From Vreelandella arcis (lineage in GTDB: Bacteria > Pseudomonadota > Gammaproteobacteria > Pseudomonadales > Halomonadaceae): a DNA stretch of 64,000 bases. The notes below the pieces were generated by a model that had not been told where the DNA came from, did no database searches, and worked only from the letters and a program-made list of their open reading frames with translations. Shown here piece by piece: positions 42,021 to 51,944 of the stretch. Both the position numbers and the translations under genes were made by a program. Position 1 is the first letter of the stretch, and every line of letters starts with the position of its first letter. The DNA is taken from the NCBI RefSeq assembly GCF_900103865.1, contig NZ_FNII01000008.1, positions 1 through 64,000 on the forward strand. Reading direction: 5' to 3'.

Positions 42021-42956
42021 ATGAAGATTGTCGTACACATTGACGAGGCCACACAGTGGCAACAAGCATTGGCGAAAGCCTTTCCCAAGGCCCGCGTAAT
42101 CACCAGCGATGCACCTGCCGAAGAACGCCAAAACGCCGACTACCTAGCGGTGTGGAAAGCACCGGCGCATCTGCTTGAGGAGCAAACCCAGCTCAAAGGC
42201 ATTGTTAACCTAGGCGCAGGGGTGGATTACCTGCTGAAAACGCCGGGATTGCCAAGCGATGTACCGATTGTCAAATTGCGCGATGCGGGTATGGGCGAGC
42301 TGATGGCAGATTACGTGCTTTACGGCGTACTGCATTTCTACCGTAGTATGGATCGCTATACCGTCCAGCAGCAGAGCGCCACCTGGCAACCCCAGAGCGT
42401 GGTGGAAAAATCCCAGTGGCCGGTGGGCGTTTTAGGCTTAGGCGCCATTGGACGCTTTGTGGCAAGTGAGCTTAGCCAAGCCGGCTTTCCGGTGCTGGGC
42501 TGGAGCCGGTCGGCCAAGCAGTTAGATGGTGTGCACTGTTTTAACGGGGAAGAGGGTCTCCGCGAGCTTCTTGGGCAAATTCAAACAGTGGTGACAATTC
42601 TACCTGACACGCCAGCCACTCGGCATGTGCTTAACGCCCAGCGGCTCGCACAACTACCCGAAGGCGCCAGCATCATTAACCCTGGCCGGGGCAGCTTGAT
42701 TGATCAATCGGCACTGCTCGAGGCGCTGGGCAACGAACAGCGGCCAGGACATATACGCGGTGCATTGCTAGACGTGTTTGAAGAAGAACCGCTATCCGCC
42801 GACCACCCGCTGTGGCACCATCCCAGGGTGTTCATCACGCCGCACATGGCAGCCCCCACACCGCTAAATGACGCTATCGACCAAGTTGTGGCCTATTTGC
42901 AGGCTTTTGAAGCGGGCGAAGCCGTCACCACCATTGACCCAAAGGCAGGCTATTAA
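42021..42956 (+). CDS. ghrA: Glyoxylate/hydroxypyruvate reductase A-like dehydrogenase
   Basis: The 311-residue protein belongs to the D-2-hydroxyacid dehydrogenases. AAGGAGATCCC precedes the ATG. The NAD(P) site is GVLGLGAIGRFVASELSQAGFPVLGWSRS, with the arginine after the second strand favouring NADPH. Catalytic residues lie in NPGRGSLIDQSALLEAL (R), DVFEEEPL (E) and FITPHMAAP (H). GhrA reduces glyoxylate and hydroxypyruvate. It stands alone between the divergent doeA promoter and pncA. Confidence 0.88.
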   Translation: MKIVVHIDEATQWQQALAKAFPKARVITSDAPAEERQNADYLAVWKAPAHLLEEQTQLKGIVNLGAGVDYLLKTPGLPSDVPIVKLRDAGMGELMADYVLYGVLHFYRSMDRYTVQQQSATWQPQSVVEKSQWPVGVLGLGAIGRFVASELSQAGFPVLGWSRSAKQLDGVHCFNGEEGLRELLGQIQTVVTILPDTPATRHVLNAQRLAQLPEGASIINPGRGSLIDQSALLEALGNEQRPGHIRGALLDVFEEEPLSADHPLWHHPRVFITPHMAAPTPLNDAIDQVVAYLQAFEAGEAVTTIDPKAGY

Positions 42957-43036
42957 GCGCTGCAACGTCACGTTTGGCAGCTTGTCTATATGGACAATTG
43001 GTTATTAACTCTTTGGAAACGAAGGAGAAACGCATT

Positions 43037-43603
43037 ATGACGTCCTCCCTCCATTATCAACGCCAAGACGCGCTGCTGGTGGTCGACATGCAGAACGACT
43101 TCTGTGAAGGCGGCTCGCTTGCGATTAACGGTGGCAATGCCTTGGTGCCCGGTATCAACGCCGAAATCGCCGCTGCGCTCGACGCTGGTGCTCTCGTCGT
43201 GGCTTCCCGCGACTGGCATCCGGTGGATCATATCAGTTTCGACCACCGGGGCGGCCCGTGGCCGACTCACTGTGTGCAGGATACGCCAGGGGCCGAGTTT
43301 CATCCCGACCTCAATTTGCCCGACGAAGTCATTCGCGTCAGCAAAGCCACGGCGTTTAATGCGGATGCCTACTCAGCATTCGACGGCACGGGGCTAGGCG
43401 ACTACCTGCGCGAAAAAGGCATTAAGCGCGTGGTAGTCTGCGGTTTGGCGCTGGATGTTTGCGTCCACGCTACCGTGCTGGCCGCCTGCCGCGAAGGCTT
43501 CACCACCCTACTGTTAGAAACATTATCCGCCGCTGCCGACCCTGATGCCATCGAGCGTTGCCGCCATGACATGCAGGATGCCGGGGCGGAGGTACATGCA
43601 TGA
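43037..43603 (+). CDS. pncA: Nicotinamidase
   Basis: PncA converts nicotinamide to nicotinate in the NAD salvage pathway. The ATG at 43037 has GAAGGAGAAA, giving 188 residues. The catalytic triad is visible as D in VVDMQNDFCEGG, K in VSKATAFNADAYSAF and C in CGLALDVCVHATVL; the metal-binding histidines follow in SRDWHPVDHISF. Its last four bases ATGA overlap the start of pncB, so the two are translationally coupled. Confidence 0.95.
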   Translation: MTSSLHYQRQDALLVVDMQNDFCEGGSLAINGGNALVPGINAEIAAALDAGALVVASRDWHPVDHISFDHRGGPWPTHCVQDTPGAEFHPDLNLPDEVIRVSKATAFNADAYSAFDGTGLGDYLREKGIKRVVVCGLALDVCVHATVLAACREGFTTLLLETLSAAADPDAIERCRHDMQDAGAEVHA

Positions 43604-44949
43604 AGGAACCGTTGACGCTGAGCGTGGCTGATGACGAGCTAGCACTACTCACCGACCTATACCAGTTGACCATGACCCAGGCCTACTGGAAAGAGGGGAT
43701 GCACGACACGCCCGCTACGTTCAGCCTGTTTTTCCGCCAACTCCCCCCATCGCGGCGATTTATCCTCGCCTGCGGCCAGCAGCACGCGGCAGCCACGCTT
43801 AGCCAACTGCACTTTAACGATAGCGCGATTGAAAAGCTGGCCTCGACCGGGCGGTTTGATGACGACTTCCTCAACTGGTTATCGAACTGGCGTTTTTCAG
43901 GTGATATCTGGACGGTGCCCGAAGGCACCCCTGTCTTCCCTCATCAGCCGCTGCTTGAAGTAGACGCACCGATTGCCGAAGCGCAGCTGCTCGAGAGTCT
44001 CATCATGAACCTTGTGCAGTTGGAAACCGTCCTCGCCTCGAAAGCCGTGCGCATGGCGTGGGCCGCCGGCGACCGCCCGGTGGTGGATTTTGGCATGCGC
44101 CGGGTGCACGGTATTGATGCGGCGGTGCGTGGGGTACGCGCCTACAAAACGGCCGGTCTTAGCGGTACCAGCAACGTGCTCGGCGGGCTGCGCCATGGCC
44201 TGGCGCTCAATGGCACCATGGCGCATAGCTATATCCTTGCCCACGACGATGAATTATCAGCCTTCCGGGCGTTTGCTCGCCACTATCCCAACACCACGCT
44301 GCTCGTTGACACATACGACACCCTGCAAGGGGTCAAAAACGTCATTGAAATACTCAGCGATTCGCCAAGCTTGAGCGTTAGCTCGATTCGCCTCGATTCG
44401 GGCGATTTAGGCAGCCTCGCCAAACGCGCGCGTACGCTGCTGGACGACGCGGGTTATTCCGCAATCAAAATTATTGCCAGCAGTGGACTGGATGAAGTTA
44501 GCATTGCCGACCTGATCGCCCAAGGCGCGCCGATCGACGCCTTTGGCGTCGGCACCCAAATGGGCGTCTCGGCAGATGCCCCGGTGATCGATATGTCCTA
44601 TAAACTGGTCGAATACGCGGGTGAGCCGCGCATTAAACACTCCCCTGGCAAAACCAATCTGCCTGGGCGTAAACAAATTTATCGTCGCCGGGATACCCAA
44701 GGTCAGTACTTGGGCGATACCATTGCCCAACGCGATGAAACAGGAATCGACGGCGAAGCGCTATTGGTGCCGACGGTTACTCGCGGGGCCATCAACCGCG
44801 ACGTGATGGACGATGCCGAGCACGCCCGCACTCGTGTAGCCGAGGCCCTACCCTGCTTTCCTGGCACGGTGACCTCGCTGGCGGATGGCGAAAGCGATTA
44901 CCCAGTGGAACTGAGTGACGCCCTGGCACATCTATCATCCAAGGTGTAA
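43600..44949 (+). CDS. pncB: Nicotinate phosphoribosyltransferase
   Basis: PncB joins nicotinate and PRPP to make nicotinate mononucleotide, the step after PncA. The 449-residue protein has LTDLYQLTMTQAYWKEGMH, DFGMRRVHGIDAAVRG, VDTYDTLQGVKNVIEI, SIRLDSGDLGSLAKRAR and IASSGLDEVSIADLIAQGAPIDAFGVGTQMG. It overlaps the pncA stop codon by four bases. Confidence 0.96.
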   Translation: MKEPLTLSVADDELALLTDLYQLTMTQAYWKEGMHDTPATFSLFFRQLPPSRRFILACGQQHAAATLSQLHFNDSAIEKLASTGRFDDDFLNWLSNWRFSGDIWTVPEGTPVFPHQPLLEVDAPIAEAQLLESLIMNLVQLETVLASKAVRMAWAAGDRPVVDFGMRRVHGIDAAVRGVRAYKTAGLSGTSNVLGGLRHGLALNGTMAHSYILAHDDELSAFRAFARHYPNTTLLVDTYDTLQGVKNVIEILSDSPSLSVSSIRLDSGDLGSLAKRARTLLDDAGYSAIKIIASSGLDEVSIADLIAQGAPIDAFGVGTQMGVSADAPVIDMSYKLVEYAGEPRIKHSPGKTNLPGRKQIYRRRDTQGQYLGDTIAQRDETGIDGEALLVPTVTRGAINRDVMDDAEHARTRVAEALPCFPGTVTSLADGESDYPVELSDALAHLSSKV

Positions 44950-45028
44950 GCACGACATACGGCCCAGGCACTCTACCAGGACTCTGTAGAGTAATGCCTT
45001 GGGCTACCGCTCGTCAGGGAGACTCATT

Positions 45029-45742
45029 ATGCGATATGTCCGATGGCAACCATTTCAAACTTTGTGCCGACTGGCTGGTGCAGCGATGCTCTGCCTTACC
45101 GGCCTGATGGTCACCAACGCCGCAGCGTCCACCCCGGCGCTCACCGCGCCGCAGCCCTTTGAAGCCCAGTATCGCCTAAGCGTCAGCGGTTGGCCAAGCG
45201 CGACCATTACCCACCACCTAAGTCGCGAAAACAACCATTGGCGCAGCGACATGCGTTTTTCGATTGCGGTGGTAAGCGGTGAAGAACGCAGCCGCTTCAG
45301 CATTGCTGATGACACCACCCGCGCGCTGCTTTATAACAGCAGCTACTCGCTTTTTGGCATTGGCAACCGCTATCAGCTCGAGGAAGGCGACCTCTCAACC
45401 CTTGACCGGCAAACCGCCCTGTTCGATCTTTCCCGCCGTGCGGGTAACGAAAACTGTACCGAGATAGCGCCCTGTGAAGTCCGCTTTCTCGACCATGAAG
45501 GCGAGGAAGAACACTATCAATACTATTTGGATAGCCAAGCACCCATCAACGTCCCCGCCGGTGAGTTCGAGGCACTAAATATCGTCATGCTCAATGCCGA
45601 CAAACAACACCGCGAGCTTCACTTAAGCTTCCATCCTGACTGGCCTGGACTGTTACTTTCGGCGCAATACTATAAAAACGGCGAACGTGAAACGCAGGTG
45701 GCCTTAACCCAATTCAACCCAAACGGGGGCACTCCGCCGTAA
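45029..45742 (+). CDS. DUF3108-domain exported protein
   Basis: The 237-residue protein begins at an ATG with AGGGAG, with a signal segment (LAGAAMLCLTGLMVTNAAAS). The rest is of the DUF3108 kind: PFEAQYRLSVSGWPSATITHHLSRENNHWRSDMRFS, then IADDTTRALLYNSSYSLFGIGNRYQLE, and the C-terminal INVPAGEFEALNIVMLNADKQHRELHLSF. Its function is unknown. The stop codon is directly followed by the lysO start (TAAATG), so they are coupled. Confidence 0.82.
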   Translation: MRYVRWQPFQTLCRLAGAAMLCLTGLMVTNAAASTPALTAPQPFEAQYRLSVSGWPSATITHHLSRENNHWRSDMRFSIAVVSGEERSRFSIADDTTRALLYNSSYSLFGIGNRYQLEEGDLSTLDRQTALFDLSRRAGNENCTEIAPCEVRFLDHEGEEEHYQYYLDSQAPINVPAGEFEALNIVMLNADKQHRELHLSFHPDWPGLLLSAQYYKNGERETQVALTQFNPNGGTPP

Positions 45743-46675
45743 ATGCTCTACGGATTATTGATTGTTCTTCTCCCGCTGCTGCTGGGTTACCTGGTTCGCG
45801 TTCCCTCGTCACGATGGCAGCAACGCATCAACCACGCCGTTAACAGCGCCGTTTACGCCATTCTGCTGCTCATGGGCATTAGCCTTGCCGGGCTTGAAAA
45901 CCTCTCAAGCCAGCTTTCCAAACTAGGCGGCAACGCCTTGCTGCTGTTTAGCATTACCACGCTGTTTAACTTAGCGGCACTGTGGTGGCTATCTCGCCGC
46001 GTAGCATTAAAGGCAGGCGACTCGCCGGTGGTCAAAGACGCCCCGACCAGCAAGCTCGCCGCGATGCAAGGATCGCTGCTCTTAGTCGTTGTCGTCGCTG
46101 TGGGTATCTTGTTGGGCTTGTTAGCCGGCCCACGCCTGGGGGAAGGTCTGTTCACAGCAGCAGATTTATTAGCCGAATGGGCGCTGTATTGTCTGTTGGC
46201 GCTGATCGGCTGTCAGTTGCGTAACTCCGGCATGCCGCTCAAGCAGATCCTGCTCAACCGATTGGGGCTTGCTATTGCGATTACACTAGCGCTTAGCTCG
46301 CTGCTGGCGGGCTTAGCTGCCGCCCCCCTCCTTTCGCTGAGCTGGAACGAAGGCTTGGCCATGGCGTCAGGCTTTGGCTGGTATTCGCTCTCGGCCATTC
46401 TGATCGGCGACCAGTTGGGCCCGCTGATGGGTGGCGTGGCGTTTTTCAACGACCTTACCCGGGAGCTGCTAGCGTTTATCCTGATACCACTGGTCATCCA
46501 CCGCCATACCGCGCTGGCGATTGGCTACGGCGGCGCCACTTCCATGGATTTCACTCTGCCCGTGATTCAGCAACACGGCGGCATCGCCTGCGTGCCCATC
46601 GCCGTGGTCAGCGGGTTTATTCTCTCGCTGCTTTCCCCGCCGCTGATTCTGTTCTTTCTCTCGTTGTCGGGTTAG
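45743..46675 (+). CDS. lysO: Lysine exporter LysO family protein
   Basis: LysO (YbjE) exports L-lysine and its toxic analogues. The 310-residue protein has about eight membrane helices, with a conserved SGFGWYSLSAILIGDQLGPLMGGVAFFNDLTRELLAFILIPLV and the C-terminal GGATSMDFTLPVIQQHGG. Its ATG overlaps the DUF3108 stop context, and the DUF3108 protein may be an accessory, though no such link is known to me. Confidence 0.88.
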   Translation: MLYGLLIVLLPLLLGYLVRVPSSRWQQRINHAVNSAVYAILLLMGISLAGLENLSSQLSKLGGNALLLFSITTLFNLAALWWLSRRVALKAGDSPVVKDAPTSKLAAMQGSLLLVVVVAVGILLGLLAGPRLGEGLFTAADLLAEWALYCLLALIGCQLRNSGMPLKQILLNRLGLAIAITLALSSLLAGLAAAPLLSLSWNEGLAMASGFGWYSLSAILIGDQLGPLMGGVAFFNDLTRELLAFILIPLVIHRHTALAIGYGGATSMDFTLPVIQQHGGIACVPIAVVSGFILSLLSPPLILFFLSLSG

Positions 46676-46823
46676 CCAACCTGTGGCGTCAGATAATTGA
46701 CATGGCTACGGTGGTCAGCGTCTGGCATTAGAACAATTGCATGCCGTCTACATGTGTGGAGGTTAGATAAGCGCCTTGCAGATATGGCAGTGAGGATCGG
46801 TGCAGGCTATCAGGTGGCGTTTT

Positions 46824-47837
46824 TCACGTTCTACACTCTCCCCTTACCGCACTCTTCAGTGCTTGTCGCAGAGCCCCACCCTCTAACCCACGGCCGATCA
46901 ATACGGTGAGCTTAGCGATAGCGGCTTCCAGCGTGATGTCGCCGCCCGCGATAACACCGGCCTTATTGAGCGCGGCTCCGGTGGCGTAAGCGCCCTGCAC
47001 CACCTCGCCCTGGGCACACTGCGTCACGTTGAGCAGCGCCACGCCCCGCTCGTTGGCAGCCGTCAAGGCGCTTAGCAGCTCGCCTTCAAAGCTGGGTGGG
47101 TTGCCTACGCCGTAGCTGTAAAGCACCAGACCCTTTAATGTATCATCGGCTAGCAGCGCCTTGGCACGACGCAGCGACATCCCCGGGTACAGCGGCAGCA
47201 CCGCTACCGCCTCGTCGTCTACTTCAATCGGCGCGAAGTTGGGTATACCGCTTAGCAACGCCGAGGGCTGGGGGAAGTTTATACCAATGCCAATCTCGGC
47301 AAGCCAGGGGAGGTTGGGTGAGTCGAAGGCATCTAAGCCTTGAGTTCGCACCTTGCACGCGCGATTACCGCGCAGCAACCGGTCGTGAAATACCAGACTT
47401 ACTTCGCAAGGTGTCGCAGGGTGAGCCGCAAGCTGAAGCGCGCTGATTACATTATTCAGCGCGTCGCTTCTTGGCTCACCCAGTGGAATTTGGGAGCCGG
47501 TGAAGATCACCGGCTTGTTCAGCGCACCGAGCATAAACGAAAGCGCGGCGGCGCTGTACGCCATGGTATCGGTGCCGTGGAGCACTACAAACGCATCGTA
47601 GTGCTGCCAATGGCTTTCCAGCAGTGCTACCAGACGGTTCCAGGACGCTGGCATTAGCTCGGCGCTATCAATCAGCGGCTGCATTTCAATCACATCAAAC
47701 GCTGGCAGCCGGTAAGGATCGCCCAGCGCCAAGTGCGCCGCCAGGCGTTCGGCCAGCCCCGCGCAGGGCACATAGCCTTGTGTCGATGGCTGCATACCAA
47801 TCGTCCCGCCGGTATAGAGCATCAGTACGCGGGGCAT
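46824..47837 (-). CDS. ansA: L-asparaginase, type I
   Basis: It hydrolyses asparagine to aspartate and ammonia. The 337-residue protein has YTGGTIGMQPS (first catalytic threonine) and VVLHGTDTMAYSAAAL (second). AAGGAG precedes the ATG at 47837; an in-frame ATG seven codons upstream lacks a site. No signal peptide is present, which fits the cytoplasmic type I enzyme. It lies on the same strand 24 bases after the AgcS symporter and could be co-transcribed with it, joining amino-acid uptake and use. Confidence 0.93.
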   Translation of the reverse strand: MPRVLMLYTGGTIGMQPSTQGYVPCAGLAERLAAHLALGDPYRLPAFDVIEMQPLIDSAELMPASWNRLVALLESHWQHYDAFVVLHGTDTMAYSAAALSFMLGALNKPVIFTGSQIPLGEPRSDALNNVISALQLAAHPATPCEVSLVFHDRLLRGNRACKVRTQGLDAFDSPNLPWLAEIGIGINFPQPSALLSGIPNFAPIEVDDEAVAVLPLYPGMSLRRAKALLADDTLKGLVLYSYGVGNPPSFEGELLSALTAANERGVALLNVTQCAQGEVVQGAYATGAALNKAGVIAGGDITLEAAIAKLTVLIGRGLEGGALRQALKSAVRGECRT

Positions 47838-47861
47838 GGGCGCTCCTTTCCTTATCACGAC

Positions 47862-49325
47862 TTACTTCGCAGGCGCGCCTTCCAGGCGCTGTTTTAACGC
47901 TTCGGCCTCTTCAGGATCTAGCTCCCAGGCTTTCGGGTCCAGGTCGAGATCCGGATGCTGATTAGCATCAAAAATCGGCTGTTTGATTCCCTGCCGACGC
48001 TGAACATCGAAGTCTTTCAAAATGCGTAGACCGCAGTTGAACAGCATGATCAGCGCAATCAGGTTGACCACTGCCAGAAGGCCCATGGTGACATCGGCAA
48101 AACCGAACACGGTGCCCAAATCAGTCGTCGCACCCCAGCAAACCAGCAGCACAATGGCGACGCGGAAGGCGTTAAACAGATTCTGGTTATCGCGGCTAAA
48201 AAAGTTCAGGCTGTTCTCGCCCAGGTAGTAGTTGTACAAAATGGTGCTGAAGGCAAACAGCAACAGCGCCAGGCTGACAAAGGTGCGGCCCCACTCGCCG
48301 ACGTGGTCGGCCAACGCCGCCTGGGTAAGCGCAATGCCTTCAACGCCGCCAGCGACGGAGGGGTCGTATGCACCGCTAAGCAGAATCACGAATGCGGTGG
48401 AGGAGCAGATAATCACCGTATCGATGAACACCGAAAACGCCTGCACAATACCCTGGTTAGCCGGGTGCGGCACATAGGCCACCGCCGCCACGTTGGGCGC
48501 ACTGCCCAGGCCCGCTTCATTGGAGAACAGGCCGCGCTTCAAGCCCATCATGATCGCCGCGCCAATGCCGCCACCGACGACTGGCTCAAGACCGAAGGCA
48601 CTTTTCACGATCAAGGCAACAATCCCGGGGATCTCACCAATGTTCATGGCGATGACCAGCAGCGCGATAGCGATATAGCTCACCGCCATAAAAGGCACCA
48701 ACACCTCAGAGATACGCGCGATGCGCTTAATACCACCGAAGATAATCAGCCCGACAAGCATCGCCAGGGCAATACCGCTATACAGCACCGGCACGCCGAA
48801 AGCGTCGCCGAAGGAGGTTGCCACTGCATAGGATTGCAGCGCGGTAAAAGCAAAGCCGAAGGTCAACAGCAGCAGTATCGAGTAGAACGCTGCCAGCCAG
48901 CGCCACTGCTTACCCAGCCCTTTAACAATGTAGTACGCCGGGCCGCCGCGATAGGTGCCGTCACCCTCGGCCTCTTTATAGGTCTGCGCCAGGGTGCATT
49001 CCAAAAAGCTGGTGGCCATGCCCATCAAACCGACTAACCACATCCAGAAAATCGCCCCTGGGCCACCCAGCGTAATCGCGACCGCCACGCCAGCGATGTT
49101 GCCACCGCCTACGCGCCCGGCGACCGACAGCACCAGAGCCTGAAACGAGCTTAAATGGCCGTGTTTGTTGCGCTTAAAGGCTTGGCCGGAACCAAGGATA
49201 CGAAACATCTCACCGAAATAGCGAAACTGCACAAAGCGGGACGCAACGGTAAAACCGATGCCAACGCCCACCAGCAGCACTAGCAGAACCTTTCCCCACA
49301 GGAGGTCATTGAGCATATCGAGCAT
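47862..49325 (-). CDS. AgcS-family sodium:alanine/glycine symporter
   Basis: The 487-residue membrane protein has the AgcS pattern FQALVLSVAGRVGGGNIAGVAVAITLGGPGAIFWMWLVGLMGMATSFLECTLAQTYKE, with about ten helices and GLFSNEAGLGSAPNVAAVAYV. It takes up alanine or glycine with Na+, as fits a halophile. It is upstream of the asparaginase gene on the same strand, 24 bases apart. The C-terminal 60 residues are cytoplasmic and charged. Confidence 0.93.
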   Translation of the reverse strand: MLDMLNDLLWGKVLLVLLVGVGIGFTVASRFVQFRYFGEMFRILGSGQAFKRNKHGHLSSFQALVLSVAGRVGGGNIAGVAVAITLGGPGAIFWMWLVGLMGMATSFLECTLAQTYKEAEGDGTYRGGPAYYIVKGLGKQWRWLAAFYSILLLLTFGFAFTALQSYAVATSFGDAFGVPVLYSGIALAMLVGLIIFGGIKRIARISEVLVPFMAVSYIAIALLVIAMNIGEIPGIVALIVKSAFGLEPVVGGGIGAAIMMGLKRGLFSNEAGLGSAPNVAAVAYVPHPANQGIVQAFSVFIDTVIICSSTAFVILLSGAYDPSVAGGVEGIALTQAALADHVGEWGRTFVSLALLLFAFSTILYNYYLGENSLNFFSRDNQNLFNAFRVAIVLLVCWGATTDLGTVFGFADVTMGLLAVVNLIALIMLFNCGLRILKDFDVQRRQGIKQPIFDANQHPDLDLDPKAWELDPEEAEALKQRLEGAPAK

Positions 49326-49510
49326 GTGATTCTCTCCGCGTTTTTGTATTAGCGTTATGTTTGAATTCGCGTCGTTTGCTATCGCGCTTTAGGAATTCAC
49401 GCCGCGGAGAACGTTTTACCAAGCGTGGAACAGGATTGAATTTGGCGCAGCGGTGCAGTTGTGTGCACTCGCTGCATCAGCGGGTGCACCAGAGTGCATC
49501 ACCCATAAAA

Positions 49511-49545
49511 AAACGGCGCGCCTCCGTTAAAGAGGCGCGCCGTTT
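49511..49545 (-). terminator. Rho-independent terminator of the OsmC-YcaO gene
   Basis: A 14-base perfect stem (arms 49511-49524 and 49532-49545, seven-base loop) followed on the minus strand by a run of seven T. It is 29 bases after the stop of the OsmC-YcaO gene, and also precedes agcS from the right. Confidence 0.94.
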
Positions 49546-49574
49546 GATTAGCGATCTGTTAATTGTTGGGTAGT

Positions 49575-51758
49575 TCACATATCGGCACTTGCCGCCCGGG
49601 CCGCGTGGAGCTTCTTATAGCTTTCGATCAAGCGCTGGTGGCGCTCCAGGCCTTCCAGCTGCATGTTCGTTGGCGTTAAGCCGTGGAAGCGCACTTCGCC
49701 ACTCACCGAGCCCACCACGGCGGCCATGGTTTCCTCGCCGAACATACGCTGGAAGTTGTGCAGGTAATCACCCAATTCAAGTTCATCATCCAAGACAATT
49801 TCAAGCACCGCGTTCACCGCCTGGAAGAACAGGCCGCGCTCGACGGTGTTGTCGTTGTACTGCAAGAACATCTGGACGCAATCCAGCGCCTCTTCGTGGC
49901 GTTGCAGCGCCAGATAGACTAAAAGCTTCAGCTCCAGAATGGTCAGTTGCCCCCACTCGGTGTTCTCGTCGAACTCGATCCCGATCAACGTGATGATATC
50001 GGTGTGGTCGTCCATCTGACTGTCTTCCAGCCGCTCGACCAGATCAGTGAGTTGATCGTCATCAAGGCGATGCAGGTTGAGAATATCCTCGCGGTAATCC
50101 AGCGCTTTGTTGGTGTTATCCCAGATCAGATCCTCGATCGGGTACACCTCTGAGTAGCCCGGCACCAGAATGCGGCACACCGGTGCGCCCAAGTCTTCGT
50201 GTATCGCCACATACACTTCGGCACCCAACTCCTCAAAAATGCCAAACAGCGTTTCGGCCTCTTCCTGATTGGTGCCGGAGAAGTCCCATTCGCTGAACTC
50301 AAAGTCTGGCTTGGCGCTAAAGAAGCGCCAGGAGACCACGCCCACCGAGTCGATAAAGTGTTCAACAAAGTTGTTGGGCTCGGCCACAGTTTGCGAGTTA
50401 AAGGTCGGCAGTGGCAGGTCGTTCAAGCCCTCAAAACTGCGGCCTTGCAGTAGCTCGGTCAAGCTACGCTCCAGCGCCACTTCAAAGCTTGGGTGCGCGC
50501 CAAAGGAGGCAAACACACCGCCGGTACGTGGGTTCATCAAAGTGACGCACATCACAGGGAACTGCCCGCCCATGGAGGCATCTTTGACCAACACCGGGAA
50601 ACCCTGGGCTTCCAAGGCATTAATGCCCTCTTCAATGCTGGGGTACTTCGCTAACACTTCCTGCGGCACATCCGGCAGGGTTAGCTCCTGCTCGAGGATT
50701 TCTCGCTTCACCGCCCGCTCAAAAATTTCCGACAGGCACTGCACCTGGGCTTCCACCAGGGTGTTACCCGCGCTCATGCCGTTACTCAGGAACAGGTTTT
50801 CAATCAGGTTGGAGGGGAAATAGATCGTTTCGCCGTCCGACTGACGCACAAACGGCAGCGAGACGATACCGCGGTCTTCACGTCCCGAGTTGGTATCGAT
50901 CAGGTTCGAGCCGCACAACTCACCTTCCGGGTTGTAGATCGCCAGGCAGTGCTCGTCGAGGATATCGGCAGGCAGCTCATCATTTGGCCCCGGTTTGAAC
51001 CATTTCTCATTGGGGTAGTGAACAAACTCACTATTGGCGATCTCTTCGCCAAAGAACTGATCATTATAGAAGAAGTTGCAGCTCAGGCGTTCAATAAACT
51101 CGCCCAAGGCCGAGCACAGCGCGCTCTCTTTGGTCGCGCCTTTGCCGTTGGTAAAGCACATGGGCGAGGCCGCATCGCGAATATGTAGCGACCAGACGTG
51201 AGGCACGATATTGCGCCAGGAGGCGATCTCGATCTTCATGCCCAGGTCGGCAAGTATCGCGCTCATATTGGCGATGGTCTGCTCCAGCGGCAGATCTTTG
51301 CCCTCGATATAGGTGCGGCTACCTTCCGGCGCGCCCATCAACAGCGCCTGGGCGTCCTCGTCGATGTTCTCGACCACCTCAATTTGGAACTCGGGGCCGG
51401 TTTGCACGACCTTCTTCACCGTGCAGCGATCGATGGAGCGCAGCATGCCTTCTCGATCTTTTTCCGAGATATCTTCCGGCAGCTCGACCTGAATCTTGAA
51501 AATCTGCTTGTAGCGGTTTTCCGGGTCAACGATGTTGTTCTGCGACAGGCGGATGTTCTCGGTGGGAATATTGCGTGCGTTGCAGTACACCTTGACGAAG
51601 TAGGCAGCGCACATGGCCGAGGAGGCAAGGAAGTAATCAAAGGGGCCAGGCGCCGAGCCGTCGCCTTTGTAGCGGATCGGCTGGTCAGAGATGACGTTGA
51701 AGTCGTCGAACTTGGCCTCGAGCCGGAGGTTGTCGAGGTAATTGACTTTGATTTCCAT
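49575..51758 (-). CDS. ycaO: OsmC-domain/YcaO-domain fusion protein
   Basis: The 727-residue protein begins with an OsmC-like domain (about 1-140; DYFLASSAMCAAYFVKVYCNARN has the first redox cysteine and TVKKVVQTGPEFQI stands where the second is expected). Residues 150 to about 560 form a YcaO domain with the ATP-binding glutamates in the family pattern, e.g. GEFIERLSCNFF, VEAQVQCLSEIFERAVKREI and ALERSLTELLQGRSFEG. The last 170 residues are a helical tail. E. coli YcaO is linked genetically to RimO-dependent methylthiolation of ribosomal protein S12. The OsmC fusion is common in gammaproteobacteria. No RiPP precursor or partner gene lies beside it, so a peptide-natural-product role is unlikely. 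Confidence 0.93.
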   Translation of the reverse strand: MEIKVNYLDNLRLEAKFDDFNVISDQPIRYKGDGSAPGPFDYFLASSAMCAAYFVKVYCNARNIPTENIRLSQNNIVDPENRYKQIFKIQVELPEDISEKDREGMLRSIDRCTVKKVVQTGPEFQIEVVENIDEDAQALLMGAPEGSRTYIEGKDLPLEQTIANMSAILADLGMKIEIASWRNIVPHVWSLHIRDAASPMCFTNGKGATKESALCSALGEFIERLSCNFFYNDQFFGEEIANSEFVHYPNEKWFKPGPNDELPADILDEHCLAIYNPEGELCGSNLIDTNSGREDRGIVSLPFVRQSDGETIYFPSNLIENLFLSNGMSAGNTLVEAQVQCLSEIFERAVKREILEQELTLPDVPQEVLAKYPSIEEGINALEAQGFPVLVKDASMGGQFPVMCVTLMNPRTGGVFASFGAHPSFEVALERSLTELLQGRSFEGLNDLPLPTFNSQTVAEPNNFVEHFIDSVGVVSWRFFSAKPDFEFSEWDFSGTNQEEAETLFGIFEELGAEVYVAIHEDLGAPVCRILVPGYSEVYPIEDLIWDNTNKALDYREDILNLHRLDDDQLTDLVERLEDSQMDDHTDIITLIGIEFDENTEWGQLTILELKLLVYLALQRHEEALDCVQMFLQYNDNTVERGLFFQAVNAVLEIVLDDELELGDYLHNFQRMFGEETMAAVVGSVSGEVRFHGLTPTNMQLEGLERHQRLIESYKKLHAARAASADM

Positions 51759-51944
51759 GAGAAGCTGCCCGGATAGGTAAATGTGCTAGCTGAAGGCCTT
51801 AGGGCCATAGGCTGATGGCGGCCATTATCCAGCTTTTTACCCGCTTCGTCTTGGGCAGTCGCCGAATCATCTACCAAACGTCGTGCAAAAATGACTGTGC
51901 TGGCTACAGCAGCAATTCAGGGTTCTCTTCAGTAAATGGCCGAA

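Noticed and set aside
49575-51758. YcaO as a RiPP azoline cyclase
   Set aside because: No precursor, dehydrogenase or transporter is adjacent, and the OsmC fusion is the general bacterial form.
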